A DNA stretch of 64,000 nt from Phorcus lineatus (GCA_921293015.1 OV121086.1:32177194-32241193), one strand, 5' to 3'. Numbered from the stretch's first letter, positions 44,101-58,045 are shown. Notes: generated from the sequence alone by a model not told the origin. Numbers and translations are program-made.

Positions 44101-46632
44101 TTTAACATATCCTACACTATTAAGACCTTCATATGTAGTTTTATGTTATAGTTTAATATGTCGCCTATTATGAGTTATTAAGAAATTTTAAAACGTAAGA
44201 TTTACTTGTAAATTGAAACCTTTTTCCTGAATAAATTTCACAAAATTCAGTCATCTTTAGTGTATGTTTTAATGCATGTTCTACTTTGATGAAGTTTTTT
44301 TTGTTAACTTGTCAAACATATGCATGAAAAACATTTATGATTTATGATTTATGATATCTAAGCAGTGAATCAAGTCGTAATTCAACAGTTACACATTTCA
44401 AATGTAACATTTTAATGAAACGCCAAAGGAGACAGCAAAACCATTTCCACTAAACAGACGCAACACTCCACTTCTCTCTGCTTCGTATGCTAGTATCTTC
44501 CAAGTTATATTTAGAGTTAGTCATTTTTAGAACACAACCTTTTCCTTTCTCTTATTTGCATTCGTTAGGTCAAACGAAACTGAAAAAAAGATGATGTCCA
44601 TAGGAAGTTAAGTTATTGTGTTTCTATCAAAAAATGCATGTACAGACAACAACATGACAAGATGCTATAAATGCGACGTAATGACATATGTCCTAAACAT
44701 AGTCCATATTTTGAACAAGTTTGGAACTTTTATATAGCATAATCACATCTATTTGAGATATAATAACTGCGAATGATTAAATCACCAATTCAAAATTTAC
44801 TAATGCCATGCCTATCTATGTTTAATTTTATTTCGGGTCAGTTGTTAAATTCTAAAACATAATTTTCCACATCAGTTATTCACAGGTGTTAGAAAAATTT
44901 TGCTGAATCAACGTTTCTTTGGTGACATGGAAACCGTTTTGATATCTCATACCTTTTATCTCTCAAAGGCGTATATTATGATTAAATTGACAATGTGGAT
45001 AAGCGTGAATATAAATGTCATTATTCTCGTTTTATAGGATATGTGTATTTTGTAATCTTACGTTTTAAATAATGTTGTGAATTTAGGGGACACTATGTAG
45101 ATGTTGGACAAATCACTGATTCGATAAGAGCTGTTTGCTTCTTCATATTTTCGTAAATATATCGAAAGAGAATCGGCAATGTCCAGGCTTCTATATTCTA
45201 GATCAGACTATACTTACCATTTATGAATACATAATTCACATGTATACAAGGTAAACATAATTCTTAGATTATTCAAATGCATTTAAAAGTTAGTGTAATG
45301 GTGTTTATTTAAGACAACGTCTGTACTTGATGGCACAAATATAGAAATTGAAGTTCATAAGATTAGACCTTATACAATTGTTAGAACTTATTCTTACGAA
45401 GACCCTCCAAACCGTAAAACTAGAAATGCTGAATCACATTTCCTTGTTTATTACATAACCTCTTGAAAATCTTTACGAGGCCACGTAAATAAAGAAAACC
45501 AAGTTCAATTGAAACTCAACTTCGTCTCAAAGAAAAAGGACTTGTATAGTATATCCTTGAATATGTCATCTTCTTCGAGTTGTTTCTCGTTAAATGTAAC
45601 AATTCTTCTTTATACGTTACTATAAGTAAAACAAAATACATACACGTCATAACTGCAAAACACATGGCTTCCATGATATGAAAAGTGCAATTTAACATGA
45701 CAAATACTTAATCCTATTTCATTTCTTCTATGTATTGATAAAACTAAAGGTTACTACCTAATGTTGTCCGTACCACTTTCACCAAGGATACAGCTGAATT
45801 TGGACTTAATAAATGAACCAAAAATGGGATGTTTTTGTCTTTCTTAAATTCTACTGCGTTGAAACCAGAAACACGCCACATATACAAGATTCGCCAACCA
45901 ACCACATACCATACAAAGGGCACACTCGAAGGGAACACGTGTTAATGTCGCCATCTTTGAAGTCTTGTTAGTAACACTTTTGTAATGAGTCGCACCTTCC
46001 CCATGACGAGGTAATTAGAAGCAATTACACTTAATTAAGTTTAGGAAGATGAAACCCTCTATGCAGAGTCAAGTCCCTAAGATGCACCCTGGAGTTATGT
46101 CAATTCCTTTGATATAGGACGAACTGAATAATCAGATACGTTATCACGTGATCTCCTGTCTGTGATAACTAGAAGGAAAGCCACATTGGATTCAGAAACA
46201 CCTTTGAGAAATTAATGTGAATGTACTTACATAATAAATCTCCAATAAGCTCAGAACGAAGAGACATTTATTCTTTATATATTTCTTACGTTTATATGTT
46301 TTTAATATGGACAAAATTAGTTATAATATTTGTAAATGTGGAAATTCTGAATAATGATCTATGTTTTTTTAACATATTGATAACTTATTGTTCATATATT
46401 TCCAATATTCCTTGATAATTTTGTTAACAAAATGTGTGTACATCATGTTCATATTCATAATGGTATGTCATAAACTAAGGTTTTAAGTATCACTGAATAC
46501 GACCCTTTCGTAAATACACATAAATAGCTTTGCTTTAATTCTCTTATTTTGGCCATAAAATGTTGTTTTGAAAATATTTTCTTGTACTTTTACATTTATA
46601 TATTGCAACTAGTATTTTGTTGAATAATGTAG
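41200..46632. other. Gene-free AT-rich stretch, possibly bZIP intron 1
   Basis: No recognisable exon. A 134-codon frame at 41819-42223 on the plus strand is unusually long for the base composition but matches nothing I know; it is left uncalled. Confidence 0.4.
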
Positions 46633-46646
46633 TCTCTTAATTTTAA

Positions 46647-46957
46647 GGGGGCGGGATAGCGCAGTGGTTAGCGCGTTCGGTTTCGGATCAAGAGGTCCAA
46701 GGTTCGGATCCCGCCAGGGGCTCGGCAACTTTGTCTGCAGTAGAGAACTGTTCTACACGCAGTCAGGTTTGGGTGCAATGCTACACTGGGTTTCAGCGCA
46801 GTACCACCCATGGTTCGCTAGTTCCAGCCGATGCTCGCAGGTTTCACCGCAATGCATAGCTACGATGGTGTTGCGGGCTTTCTCCCTGCAATAATACTAG
46901 CAGCCGCGATATAAGTAAAATGATCTTGAAAGCGGCGTTAAACTCCAACTCACTCAC
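46647..46957 (+). mobile_element. tRNA-derived SINE, copy 2, with target duplication
   Basis: 311 bp, from GGGGGCGGGATAGCGCAG to the (CTCA)n tail. A 14-bp direct duplication TCTCTTAATTTTAA flanks it (46633-46646 and 46958-46971), showing LINE-type insertion. A box TAGCGCAGTGGTTAGCG; B box GGTTCGGATCC carries a change from copy 3. Confidence 0.92.
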
Positions 46958-46971
46958 TCTCTTAATTTTAA

Positions 46972-49900
46972 CTATTCAAAGTACATACATTTCCAATGTA
47001 AAACGTTCCATAGATAAGGTGAATACTGGACAAGAGAAGTTATTGGATATTGGATATTGGATACGATATTGTAATTATTAGATTATTAATTTAACATATT
47101 TTATGTTTTTAACTATTTTCGTCAAATATACATTCAACTTATGAGTAGTAAATCGGTCAGTCATCTATCTTTCAGCTCGATGAGTATTTGAACGGTTAAA
47201 CACAGGTATTCGCTCTATCAGATTCCCCACCCGTCGAGCCGCTAATCACAAGGTAACTTCACCTTCTACACTGACTCAAATGTAACGAAAGAACAGCTAG
47301 CGCGGAAGAATATCAAGAATACGCATTTCACAAGTAAATGCATATCCTTGGTAACGCTCTGTGGTTAATTGTAGATCTTACTCCTATTTCGCAATGCAAA
47401 AGATCTTAACCCGATCCACGGCCTTAAACAAGGGGAGATAATAACTCCCACGTTCCCTTCGTTTCTTAACCAAGAGACCAACTCCGTCGTCCAGGCTATA
47501 ATTTCCATAGCTGAGTTTGTGGAATTAGTCGATGTCGTAACACAAGCGGGCCCGTGTTCGCTAATCTCCGCTTAATTAATGCCTTGCGGTGAGGATTGGA
47601 GCGTAAATGAAAAGCTGACGTAGCTCGGGTCGAGTCGAGGGCATGTTTGTGGTTCTATTTTGTTCCGTGTGAGTTAATTTCCTCCGCCACGGCTTAAAAT
47701 GCTTTAATTGTATCTACCAACTTATGTTTGTAGGTGTATTTGTACACAGCAATATAAATATGTACCTTAGGTAATGGGTTTGATGTATGTCGTTACGATG
47801 TTGTATTGTGTGTACATGTTAATTAGTTTTGGATGGCTTAAAGCTGTTAAAACATGCCACACACATGGGCTATACGGGAGCTGCGCGCTTTTCATAAAGA
47901 ACGAATGTTCGAAGATTTATTCTATCAACGTCACAATATACACTGTGTAGAGTGAACACTCTGTAAACAAAATGATTAATATTGATTAAAAACTCCATGC
48001 TCGGTTTCAAAACAACTGTATGTTTTGGGTTTCGACTTAATATTTTGATATAGAAGAACTTTTATCCCACCGGTATGTTATGACATGGAATATAATCGTC
48101 GCCCTTTTCCTACATAACCATATCGTGTTCGTTGTATTTTCATGAAAGTTTGCATATGTAATTTTCTAATACTTGATATATATATAAATACTTGCATTTT
48201 GATAATTACATATTTCTGGAACTTACATCTTTATGTTTTCATGTGTAAAAGTTCGATTTTCAATTAGAAACGCTTTTAAAGGAGTTGAAGTCTAATTTTA
48301 GATTTAAAAAAAATAAATAGTTATTGCATCTACTCAATATCTTTAGTCAGTTTCTAATGGGGAAAACAAGTTCTAATCTCTTTATTTTTATCTTGAAACG
48401 TTGGAATTAAATATATAGAAGAACATTCTGATTAAAAGGCTTTTCCAAAAGATAGCTTGTTTCCAATTCGAAATTTATGCAGTTTCAGAATAATGTAATT
48501 ATTTTGAGGTCTATATAGATATATATCTTATTTAGTATTCATCATCGATGCTATCAAACACTAGGCTACCCGTTCTCACATAAGCTAATAAGACATGCCC
48601 ACACAAGCCCAGCCTTCTGTCCCCACGCAAGTATATGAGAGCACATAATTGCCTGTCAAACGGCGTCACAGCTAACGGGGACGATTAACTTTTGTTCATG
48701 GCCTGTTCTCGACATATTTGTGATATAATTTTATCGATTTAACGTGTGTGGTCATTAGAGACCGAAGCGAACAACTCGATACAATGGCGCCCACAATGGG
48801 CGAAATTATATATTGATGTAGCCAGGACTTATGTAACCTAAGTTGACGCCGTTAAGACCTTCTAATTACCATTTCTGGCAAAGGTTCAATAATTTATCTT
48901 GTTTTGAGTTATGTTACTCACAATGCGTCACTGTCTTCTCGTTATCGGGTTTGGAATGGTACCTTAGAAGCATCGCAAGATTAGGACCCAGGTATGGGGT
49001 TCGAACCCAACCTTGGGCCCGGTAACGTGTCCGCTGGTCTATTGCAGGGCGGTTTTGCTGCAATACAGACTGAATTACAGGACAGTTCCAATCATGATTC
49101 TTTGTTCAAGATAAATTTCGCCGGTTACACATGAGCAGTAAAACTGGACAGTGCCATTTTAGAAACTTCCGAAGAGGCTTTCAACAGCCAATCATGTACC
49201 TCACTTCCCTATCAAACAGTTACAATGTATATTGAAATAAACGACAAATTTCTAGTGGCTATTTCTGTGATCTACTATGATTAAATAACATTTGTGAGTA
49301 GTAATTGTATTTTTAAAACTCTCTGTAAACTTAATCCGACAATTTCGAACCTATCATTTATACTATAGATTATCACCTTTAATGTAGTTTAATCCATATA
49401 TGATAAGGTGTATCTGTTGACGGATGTTATTTCTTTCCACTGAGAGATCAAAGGAAAGGCAAGAACAAATCAGAATACAAAAAATAAACTCTAAAAACGA
49501 CTCTTGGCACAGTTGTGTCCACAATGGTATTCTTTTACGGCGTTCTATAGCTCATACTTTCTTGACTATAACTAATAAGACTTGTGCTATGCCAGAAACT
49601 GTCATTATACTATTTCTCTAAAATATGTTATAGCATTTCTTTTCATTAAATATCTCCGTGGAAACGAATTTCGCAGCAGTTCTCATAGTATGTCTCTGAA
49701 AATTTGAATTTCTATAAAAGATCCAGTACTTTGAGTTCATGGAAAGTTAATTATGTTATAACGGTGATAATCTTGCTCATTTCTTTCGAAATGATATTGC
49801 TCGGAAAAATGTTGCTTGGGCAATCGTTTTCGTAATGGTCTTGGTCTCCTTTCATTTAATTTTTTTTGTGAAAATAAATTTCTTTGACAAATGCTTTTGT

Positions 49901-51031
49901 TTTGATATTTCTGCGAATATGAATTTTTACATGGAAGTTACTTTCACGAACTAAGTGTAACAGTTCCATTTGAAAGCGTATTATCAGTTAAAATGACTTG
50001 TTCAAACACTTATTTTCACACAAAAACTATCAAAGTACGAATTTCATTATGGCAGGTAATTTCTTAACAATTCTACACAATTATTTTGCAAAAGAATGTC
50101 CTTGCTTAGTAATTCATTAAAATGATTTCTTACATAGCAGTACACCATAAAGAGAATTTTTATACAAATATGTTTCAAAACTCCATCCAATTGGTCAGTG
50201 TACATGAAAACATGAAGTAAGTGGTATATATAGAATAAGTCAATCAGAGGTCAAACAGTTCCACCCATGTACGTTCCAAATTCGGACCGTTACTCATTGC
50301 TCACAGACGTGGAATAATCGGCTCAGCCCTGCTAACTAATTGAGAGTTATGTAGATTACAGATCTACATGAACACCGATATCGTTACCACATTACGTTAT
50401 ATAAGTTTAACTGCGGAGTATTCGAGACTTGTTCGATTTGGCATTGCCAGAGTCTCTTGTTACAACTAAAATTTTTCACAACCTCGTTTTGATAGAGCTC
50501 GCGCATGTTCTTCACAATGAAGACACGTCGCTAATGGCTGAAATATTGCCTGAAGATGTTAGCAAATATAAACTTTCGTATAAGAGTCTGATATCATTTA
50601 ATGAATATTGTGATCTCCTTTTTAAAAAATCTTGATTAGTGTTGATAAACTAAATGAGTATGTGTAAAGTAAATGAAATTTGTAGTAGTCGAAGGCTGTG
50701 TCCAGAAGTTGTTTATTGTAATACCTGTGTAGGTTAGGGAGAAATGAACTTGCTGCCGTTAATAAACATTTTTTCTTCTTTGCAAAATAACTTGATTGAT
50801 CCTGATAATCTTAATGAGTAAGTGTTCAGAAAATAAATTTTGCTACTATATAAGTAGTAGTCCGATATTTTGCATTTAGGGATAGACATGCTTGTTAGAG
50901 GCAATTTGACTTAATATAGCTAATATAAGCCATTTAATGTTTGCGATAAACGTCTCATATCTATCATGTGTGTCAAATTTCCATATGTTTTAGATTTGAT
51001 GTTTCATAACCTATATTTCAACCATTTCCAG
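46972..51031. other. Gene-free stretch upstream of the bZIP coding exon
   Basis: No gene supported. 47400-47700 is more GC-rich than its surroundings and may be regulatory. 48975-49030 holds a decayed SINE-like B box (GGGGTTCGAACCC). Confidence 0.4.
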
Positions 51032-52227
51032 AATTTGCCTGAGACAAGTTGTCGCCCCTGTTGACCATGACCCACCAGCAATACGCAGCTGACAGCGCCA
51101 CCTGGCTCACAGATGATCAAAACGAGGCTACGCACTTCATGCCCAAGATGGTTCAGAGACGAGCGAAACGCATCATACCCGATACTGAGAAAGACGATAA
51201 ATATTGGGAAAAAAGGAAACGAAATAATATGGCTGCAAAGAGATCTCGCGAGAACAAGAGAAAACTTGAAGTAGACATTCGGCACAAGATGAGTTATCTC
51301 GAAGAAGACAATGCGCTCCTTAGGAAAGAAATTGCTTTGATAAAGGCCAAGTTCGGTATCCCGCCTGACCAAAGCCTCCTCACACCGGAAGAACGAGCTC
51401 AGTGCATGCAGGAAGTGAAGGCTGCACAGGCGGCAGCGGAGGTAAATGCCCGTGTCGCTTGTGGCGACAACGGCATATACCCGGTCTCGATACTGTCAGT
51501 ACCTGGCTCTCCAATCGATGATGACCGGAAACACGGCAGTCACTCGGACAGTGATGAGCACGATCGGAGCATGTCCGAGGACGGGTCCAGACCAGAGTCG
51601 ATCCATCTCCCGCACGGATCCTCCGTGTACGGACCCTACAACCCGCCCATAGCCTGGGGACCAACACAGCAGTTCCAACACAACGCCTACAATGATAATC
51701 AGAGATGTGCGGGGATGACCAACGGCTACAGCGACAAAACGAACAACAACTACCAAAGGTACACGCCACAGCCAGAGAGCCAGTACGCCAGGAATCCTTA
51801 TGACTATTACTCAGCCTACACCTCTCAGGCGCAGACAATGTTCACCACGAACCATTTGCAAGGAGTCAGTGCACCGGCGGATCTCACAACCAGAGCCAAG
51901 CGTCCAGAACAGGAAGTCATCATGAGCAGCATGTCTAGCAAACATGGCGGACCGGAAGCGGCACAAACTCCGAACAGCCTTTCGTCGGACATGGGCGGCA
52001 ATATTCACATGGACACGACCAACCTCCATGCGCAGTTGTCGCGCAACCAGGACCTATACGCCCAGAATATGGGCGGTCTGGAGCACGAGGCACCGCTTAT
52101 ACCCAAGTCTGAGGGTAATGGCGTCTTGGGGACCGATCTAAGGCGGGAGAACGTTGAACTGAAAGAGAGGCTGACGAATCTGACCACACAAGTAGAGAAG
52201 ATGAAGAGCATTGTTCTGAAAGAATGA
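51032..52227 (+). CDS. bZIP transcription factor, NFIL3/PAR/CES-2 type (last, coding exon)
   Basis: Sequence-specific DNA-binding regulator acting in the nucleus. The coding start is ATG 51067 (context TTGACCATGA); the open frame extends to 51049 only through a TTG codon. Product 386 aa, stop TGA 52225-52227. The basic region (about 44-66) reads DKYWEKRKRNNMAAKRSREN, with the NN-x-AA-KRSR signature of the family, followed by a leucine-zipper stretch (about 67-97: YLEEDNALLRKEIALIKAKF). The middle is low-complexity, rich in S, P, Q, N and Y. The last 30 residues (LRRENVELKERLTNLTTQVE onwards) form a second predicted coiled coil. An acceptor, accatttccag, ends at 51031, so at least one upstream noncoding exon exists. 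NFIL3 (E4BP4)-like repressor is the best guess; PAR or CES-2-like factors are alternatives. The whole CDS in one exon is as seen in vertebrate NFIL3. GC content is clearly above the flanks. Confidence 0.9.
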
Positions 52228-52739
52228 TGGTGATGGTCAAAACATACTTGTCTTTTCAGCTTGACAATCTAGACTAGCAGTCGTATCTAACTGTACTACT
52301 GTCTTGGGTCATCAGTGACTGTTACCCTCTTGTTACTACGAGCAGTTGTTATAGCTTTAGTAGCACCCATGTGATAGCTGATTTTGAAATCCAAATAACA
52401 TTTATGTGAGATGTTTAGCTTTTCTTGAAAGCCTCGAACTCTTACTTTTTTGCATTGGAAGATGCAAAGCGGTTTTTAGAGAAATCCAGCTGATAATCTC
52501 TCGAAACAGGGTACAATCTCTATATATCGTGTCGGTTGCGATGAAGGAAAGACTGCATACAGATGTTTGTGAATGAAGGAAGATGAATGAATGAGATGAA
52601 TGAATGAAAAGTATCTTGCCCCCATAGACGGTCAAGCACCATACAGCGATACCAAAGAAAAGTGTTCTAATGTAGATGACGATAGATATCGTGTATCTGT
52701 TATCTAGATTATCATTCCTCATCTCACTCATCGTGTTCT

Positions 52740-52745
52740 AATAAA
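52740..52745 (+). promoter_or_regulatory. AATAAA poly(A) signal candidate of the bZIP gene
   Basis: Canonical hexamer 513 bp after the stop, giving a plausible 3' UTR. A second AATAAA stands at 53200-53205 and could give a longer transcript. Confidence 0.45.
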
Positions 52746-54029
52746 CGTTCTCATTAGAGCATTAAGATAGCTGTATATCATTCTAGTTTCAATGTTTCAT
52801 ATATTGGAAGAATTCTATCTTTTTTCCAAAATTAAAAGTATCTTGACCTAACAAGGAAATCCTCTTTTACTGTAAACATTTGTTAATATTAGAGAGTGAT
52901 ACCAGTGAATCACCTTACAAAGAAATGTATATTGTCCACATGTTTGAGTCATGTAAAGCAATCAATCTCCTTATGCACTAAGATAATAAGAGATCTGAAA
53001 TTACGATTTGCACATTACGTTCCAAATATTTTGTTATATGAAGATGGCGCGGTGCAAATGGAAGATCAATTTAAGTTTTATTAAAGGTGTTTATTTACGT
53101 TATCAATTAACATTTCTGGCTAAGTCGGTGAACTTATCTTATTTAATGTTTGTAATATTTTTCAGAATGGAGTTGTAGTTTGTGTTTATTCTCAATAACA
53201 ATAAATTGGAGTTTTGAAATAAGATATTTTGCATTTAAAACTCTTTGGAAACAATTATTTATTTCTTTAAAGTTGATATATTTATTTTCAGTGCTTTACA
53301 ACATCTTGGTAGAATCCTTATTGATGTCTATATACATATACACGTGTTGGTATAAGTAGTTATTACTTATATAGCGGGTATTAGTTTATTTCTGTCCGTG
53401 CATATTTACATGTTTGTTAGTAGTTAAATTATCATACCGCATTTTCTGTGCTCATTGTGTTATTATGTAATACAGTTCACCGATTAGGTGAAAAACACCA
53501 TTTATGTCTCTGTTGTTTTTTGGTTATGTTAAAACAAATGTCCTACACGAATACCTCAAAAGACGACGAACATTAGTTACTTTTTAAACAATATCACACG
53601 CGAAAGTATATTGTAAATTTCATAATCAATATGTTCATATACTACTCAATACAAATGATAAATATTATTCACAATTGTTTTCTAATATTTTCATGGTTAA
53701 TAATAATACATGCCAAGTTACAATTAATACCAAAGTTGCCTATTTGTTTATGATATGTCACGACACTTTATACTAAGTAAAAGTTGCAAAGTTTCAGAAC
53801 AATGTGTCTCTTTAGTATATCTCCAATCAAATTTTCTTAATATTCAGAATATATATTCTTCAGCAAACGTTTTGGAGGGTTTTCTGGCTTGTAAACGGTA
53901 AACACAACTTAAACTGGTATAAATGTCGGAGCTTGTGTGCTGGTCCCCAGTAAGGGCTTTTCATACTACCAATTGATATAATTTTATGATCCTTTATTAT
54001 CATATCGGGGATTCTATGAGGCGGAAATT
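52746..54029. other. 3' flank of the bZIP gene
   Basis: AT-rich; contains the second AATAAA (53200-53205). No further gene seen. Confidence 0.4.
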
Positions 54030-57000
54030 ACAATTACAAGAAATCAGCCAAATTTCACAAAAATAGATGCGTTTTCCAGGGAATTCATCACTGCAACCCT
54101 TAATAAGGTTTTTGCAATTGGTTAAAATTTTCTCCTTTGAAATCTGATCACTGGCGTGCTTGTTGAGGTTTGTAATCACGTAAGTTTGTATGGACACATA
54201 TATCAAGGGCTTCTTCGGTAGATACTTTGTTATTGATTATTACTGAATAGCTGCAATAATGGCTATAACCTCTATCAGAAACTTACTTATCTGCCCTTGA
54301 TAGCAATGACGTATGGGACCAATTCCTTTCCGCGATCTACTTCCGGCGCGTATAATGCAAATTTTACGGGTGCTTCAAACACTTGACGCCGCTAAGTAGT
54401 TGCAAACTTTTGTTTGAACATGACTAGGATTTTGGAACACAAACTCTTCTTCAAAGTTAATGTAATTTAATACATAACTGTTGATACATGTTGATACATT
54501 TTCTAACACGTGTCCTCCTCACTAAAAGGGACGTGAACAATAACGGATTGAAGATTACATAAAATCAACAACTTATGTTTATATCTTATTAGGCGACGCT
54601 TCTGTTTCGGCAGATACTTTGATTTTGTTATTTACATCCAAAAGAAATGACCCGGGGTAGGTATAAGATGTCGGCCAGATAATTTAACTAAGAGCTAATT
54701 TGAGAAAAAGGAAGGGCGACGCTCACGCCTTTTAGTCCGTCTCCAGCGCTGTCTCGCCGGAGACGTTCTCTGCTTATACATGGTATCAACTTTGAACCAC
54801 CTTCTCTTCTTTCTGAGAAGCATATTTCAGAGTATGAGCCTAGTATTGCTTCAGTTGATAACAAGTAAAGAGTAAGGTTTTAAGGAAGTAAAGAATGGTT
54901 ATCTTGCATTGCTTCGCCATATCGTCACTGTAGAAACTTACACGAGGTAAAATACTAACCACATAAACTGGTTGTGTGTTGTTCTCTTTCTTTATAAATG
55001 AACTAGCAATCCAGATTCATGAAAATTGTTCAAATGGTATTCAATTACGACCAGACATAATACTCTTCTCAAGCACGGTACGGGGATTACAGACAGAAAT
55101 TAATTAATGATATTGTAAGGAATGGAAACTAACAGTAAATAGAGATAAGACAAAAATAATTGTTTTTAAAAAGGGAGGTAAACTTTCTGCAAACGAAACA
55201 TGGTACTATAAAGGTGAAAAGATCGAAACAACCACATCCTACAAATATTAAGGAGTTTATTTTACAAACCATTTATCTTGGTTATTACATGTCAAAAATG
55301 CTGCAACGCAAGGAAACAAAATATTACTAGGTATCATGAAATACATCCATATCTTGGGCGATTTACCTTTTAAAACGTTATTTAGGTTATTTGATTCTAA
55401 GATTAGCCCAATACTCCTTTATGGTTCCGAAGTTTGGGTGTTTAAAAATTTTGATGTTCTTGAACGGGTTCATTTATTTGCAATAAAAAAATTCTTAGGT
55501 GTGAAACCTACTACTTCAAACATAATGGTCTACGGCAAAGGTGGCCGATTTCCACTATATGTGGAATCAAAAGTGAAAGCAATAAAATACTGGATACAAG
55601 TTTTGAATATGCCATCTTATTGACTACCAAAAAAATGTTATAATATGATGATGTTGTATGATGAAAATGGAAAATATAATTGGGTATCAGATGTTAAACA
55701 TTTGTTATGTTCAGTAGGATTTGGTAATATATGGCTAGAACAATGTATAGATTCGCAATCGAATTTTCTCATGTCCTTTAAACAACGATTGCAAGATATA
55801 TATCTACAAGACTGGCTCTACAAATTATCAGTTTCAAATAAATGTTGCTATTTCAGAATGTTCAAACAATATATATGCAATGAAAATTATTTATCATTGT
55901 TGAATGTTAGGAAATTTGGAATTTCGCTTTCAAGATTTCGCTGCTCCTCCCATGACTTATTAATAGAAACCGGTAGGTATATTGGTTTGGAAAAAGAACA
56001 TAGACTATGTCAATTGTGTCATTTAAATGAAACTGAAGATGAGTATCATTTTCTTTGTGTCTGTCCAGCCTATCTCGATTTGAGGCATATGTATATCAAA
56101 AAATATTATTTTACGTATCATAATATTTATAAATTCATATCATTACTAAGCTGTTCTAGCAAAATGCATGTCGAAAATCTAGCAATGTTTCTGTACCATG
56201 CCTTTAAACGTAGAACGAATGTACTCTCTACTGCCTAATGTGTTTTTACAATGCGTACTATAGGCCTGTGGCCTCTTTCAGTGCAAATAAAGATTGATTG
56301 AGTGGCGTAGAGAATGTTCACACGGTCAATAGAGTGTGTTATTAAGTACCTAATGAGAACTTTTGTGTGTAGCATGCGTAATATAAAGTTTGAAAGGGAT
56401 GTGAGTACTGACTCAGATATAATAACAGTCCAGCTGAAGATATAAAACGAACGTAAGGGTTCGTAATGCAATTTCAAGCGTGCTCCAGTCATTTGATTTA
56501 GCTTTATTTATTGCCATAACGGCTGTAGGAGATTCTTTTTATGAGCAAATTTTATGGGTGCTTCAAACACTTGACGCCACTAAGTAGTTGCAGCTTATGA
56601 ATTTGTTAGAACACGAGAATAAATATCGAAAAAAGACTTTATAAGTCGTCTAATTCATTCCATGTAGGAGAAAATAACTGCAACTTTACTCCTCATGCAT
56701 CCAAAAGAAATGGCCCGAGAGAAGGTAAGATCTCCGGCGACAGGTTGATGATGAATAAGAGCTAAAATGAGAAAAACGAAAGCCGACGTCACCGCCCTTT
56801 GTTCCGTCTCCAGCGCTGTCTCGCCGGAGACTGACAGTTCTGATTGTTGGACCCATATATATAGGGTGTACTTTGTAGTCATGGTGACGTACACGCATGC
56901 GCGCTAACATCATGGAACTCTTCCAGCCATTCACAGAGCGCCAATTTTAAAAGGTTGTGGCACCTCTCAGAATCGACCAAATTCCAGAAACATAGATGCG

Positions 57001-58045
57001 TTTTGTAGGGAATTTTTCAACTTTTAATCAGGTTTTGCAAAAGGTTATAATTTCAAAACCTTTTCAAAAAGTCACCGAGGCAATGTGCTTAGGACATGAC
57101 ACTGCTCTTTTGAAATCTGATCATTGGCATGCTTGTTGAGGTTTGTAACTATGTGAGTTTCGGTAGATACTTTGTTTCTGTTTATTACAGAAGAGAGTTA
57201 GATTACACTATTCTAATTACGTTCTCTGTTTGTACATGGAATCAACTTTGAACCATCTTCTCTTCATTCTGAGAAGCATATTTCAGAGTATGTGCCTAGT
57301 ATTGCTTCAACTGATACCAAGTAAAGAGTAAGGTTTTAGGGAAATGAAGAATGGTTATCTTGCATTGCTTCGCCATATCGTCACTGTAGACACTTACACG
57401 AGGTCAAATACTAACCACATAAACTGGTTGTGTGTTGTGATAACTGAGTGGCGTAGAGAATGCTTACACGGTCAATAGAGTGTGTTATTAAATACCTAAT
57501 GAGAACTTTTGTGTGTAGCATGCGTACTATAAAGTTTGAATGACTTGTGAGTACTGAATCAGATATAAAAACAGTCCAGCTGAAGATATAAAACGAACGT
57601 AAGGGTTCGTAATGTAATTTCAGGCGGGCTCCAATCATTTGATTTAGCCTTATTTATTGCCATAACGGCTGTAAGAGATTCTTTTTATTTTACGTGTGCT
57701 TCAAACACTTGACGCCACTAAATGGTTGCAGCTTGTGAATTTGTTTGAATACAAGAAAGACAGATTTTTTGCAAAACATCAAAAGTCTTTTTAAGTCGTT
57801 TAATTCATTCAACGTACGAGAAAATTACCACAATTTAAATCATTATGCATCCAAAATAAATGCCCCGAGAGAAGGTAAGATCTCCGGCGTCAGGTTGATG
57901 ATAAATAAGAGCTAAATTGAGGAAAAACGAAGGCCGACGCCCCCGCCCATTGAAGAATGGTTATCTTGCATTGCTTCGCCATATCGTCACTGTAGACACT
58001 TACACGAGGTCAAATACTAACCACATAAACTGGTTGTGTGTTGTT
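54030..58045. repeat. Partial tandem duplication, two to three copies of several blocks
   Basis: TGCTTCAAACACTTGACGCC recurs at 54371, 56559 and 57697; the block from CCGTCTCCAGCGCTGTCTCG and AATGGTTATCTTGCATTGC through AACTGGTTGTGTGTTG recurs around 54740-54984, 56806-57440 and 57953-58045; ATAGATGCGTTTT and GTGCTTGTTGAGGTTTGTAA recur at 54063 and 56990-57145. Block order differs between copies, so later rearrangement occurred. A LINE split the first copy. Confidence 0.75.
54985..56300 (+). mobile_element. 5'-truncated non-LTR retrotransposon (LINE), inactive
   Basis: A frame interrupted by stops encodes the end of a reverse transcriptase ORF2: LTVNRDKTKIIVFKKGGK (about 55130), SKISPILLYGSEVWVF (about 55395) and a C-terminal C-x2-C...H...C region, CQLCHLNETEDEYHFLCVCP (about 56010). 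The place of the catalytic YADD box reads RPD, and TAA (about 55250) and TGA (55621) break the frame. It ends in CAAATAAAGATTGATTG. The neighbouring duplicate at 57425-57450 preserves the uninterrupted site, which fixes the extent. Confidence 0.85.

Noticed and set aside
51049..51066. Upstream start of the bZIP frame at a TTG codon
   Set aside because: The first ATG is at 51067 in good context; eukaryotic TTG initiation is not needed.
51380..52211. Several antisense and alternative frames over the bZIP exon
   Set aside because: GC-rich coding sequence leaves other frames open; the bZIP frame has clear domains.
52402..52731. 109-codon minus-strand frame
   Set aside because: Lies antisense in the bZIP 3' UTR with no domain.
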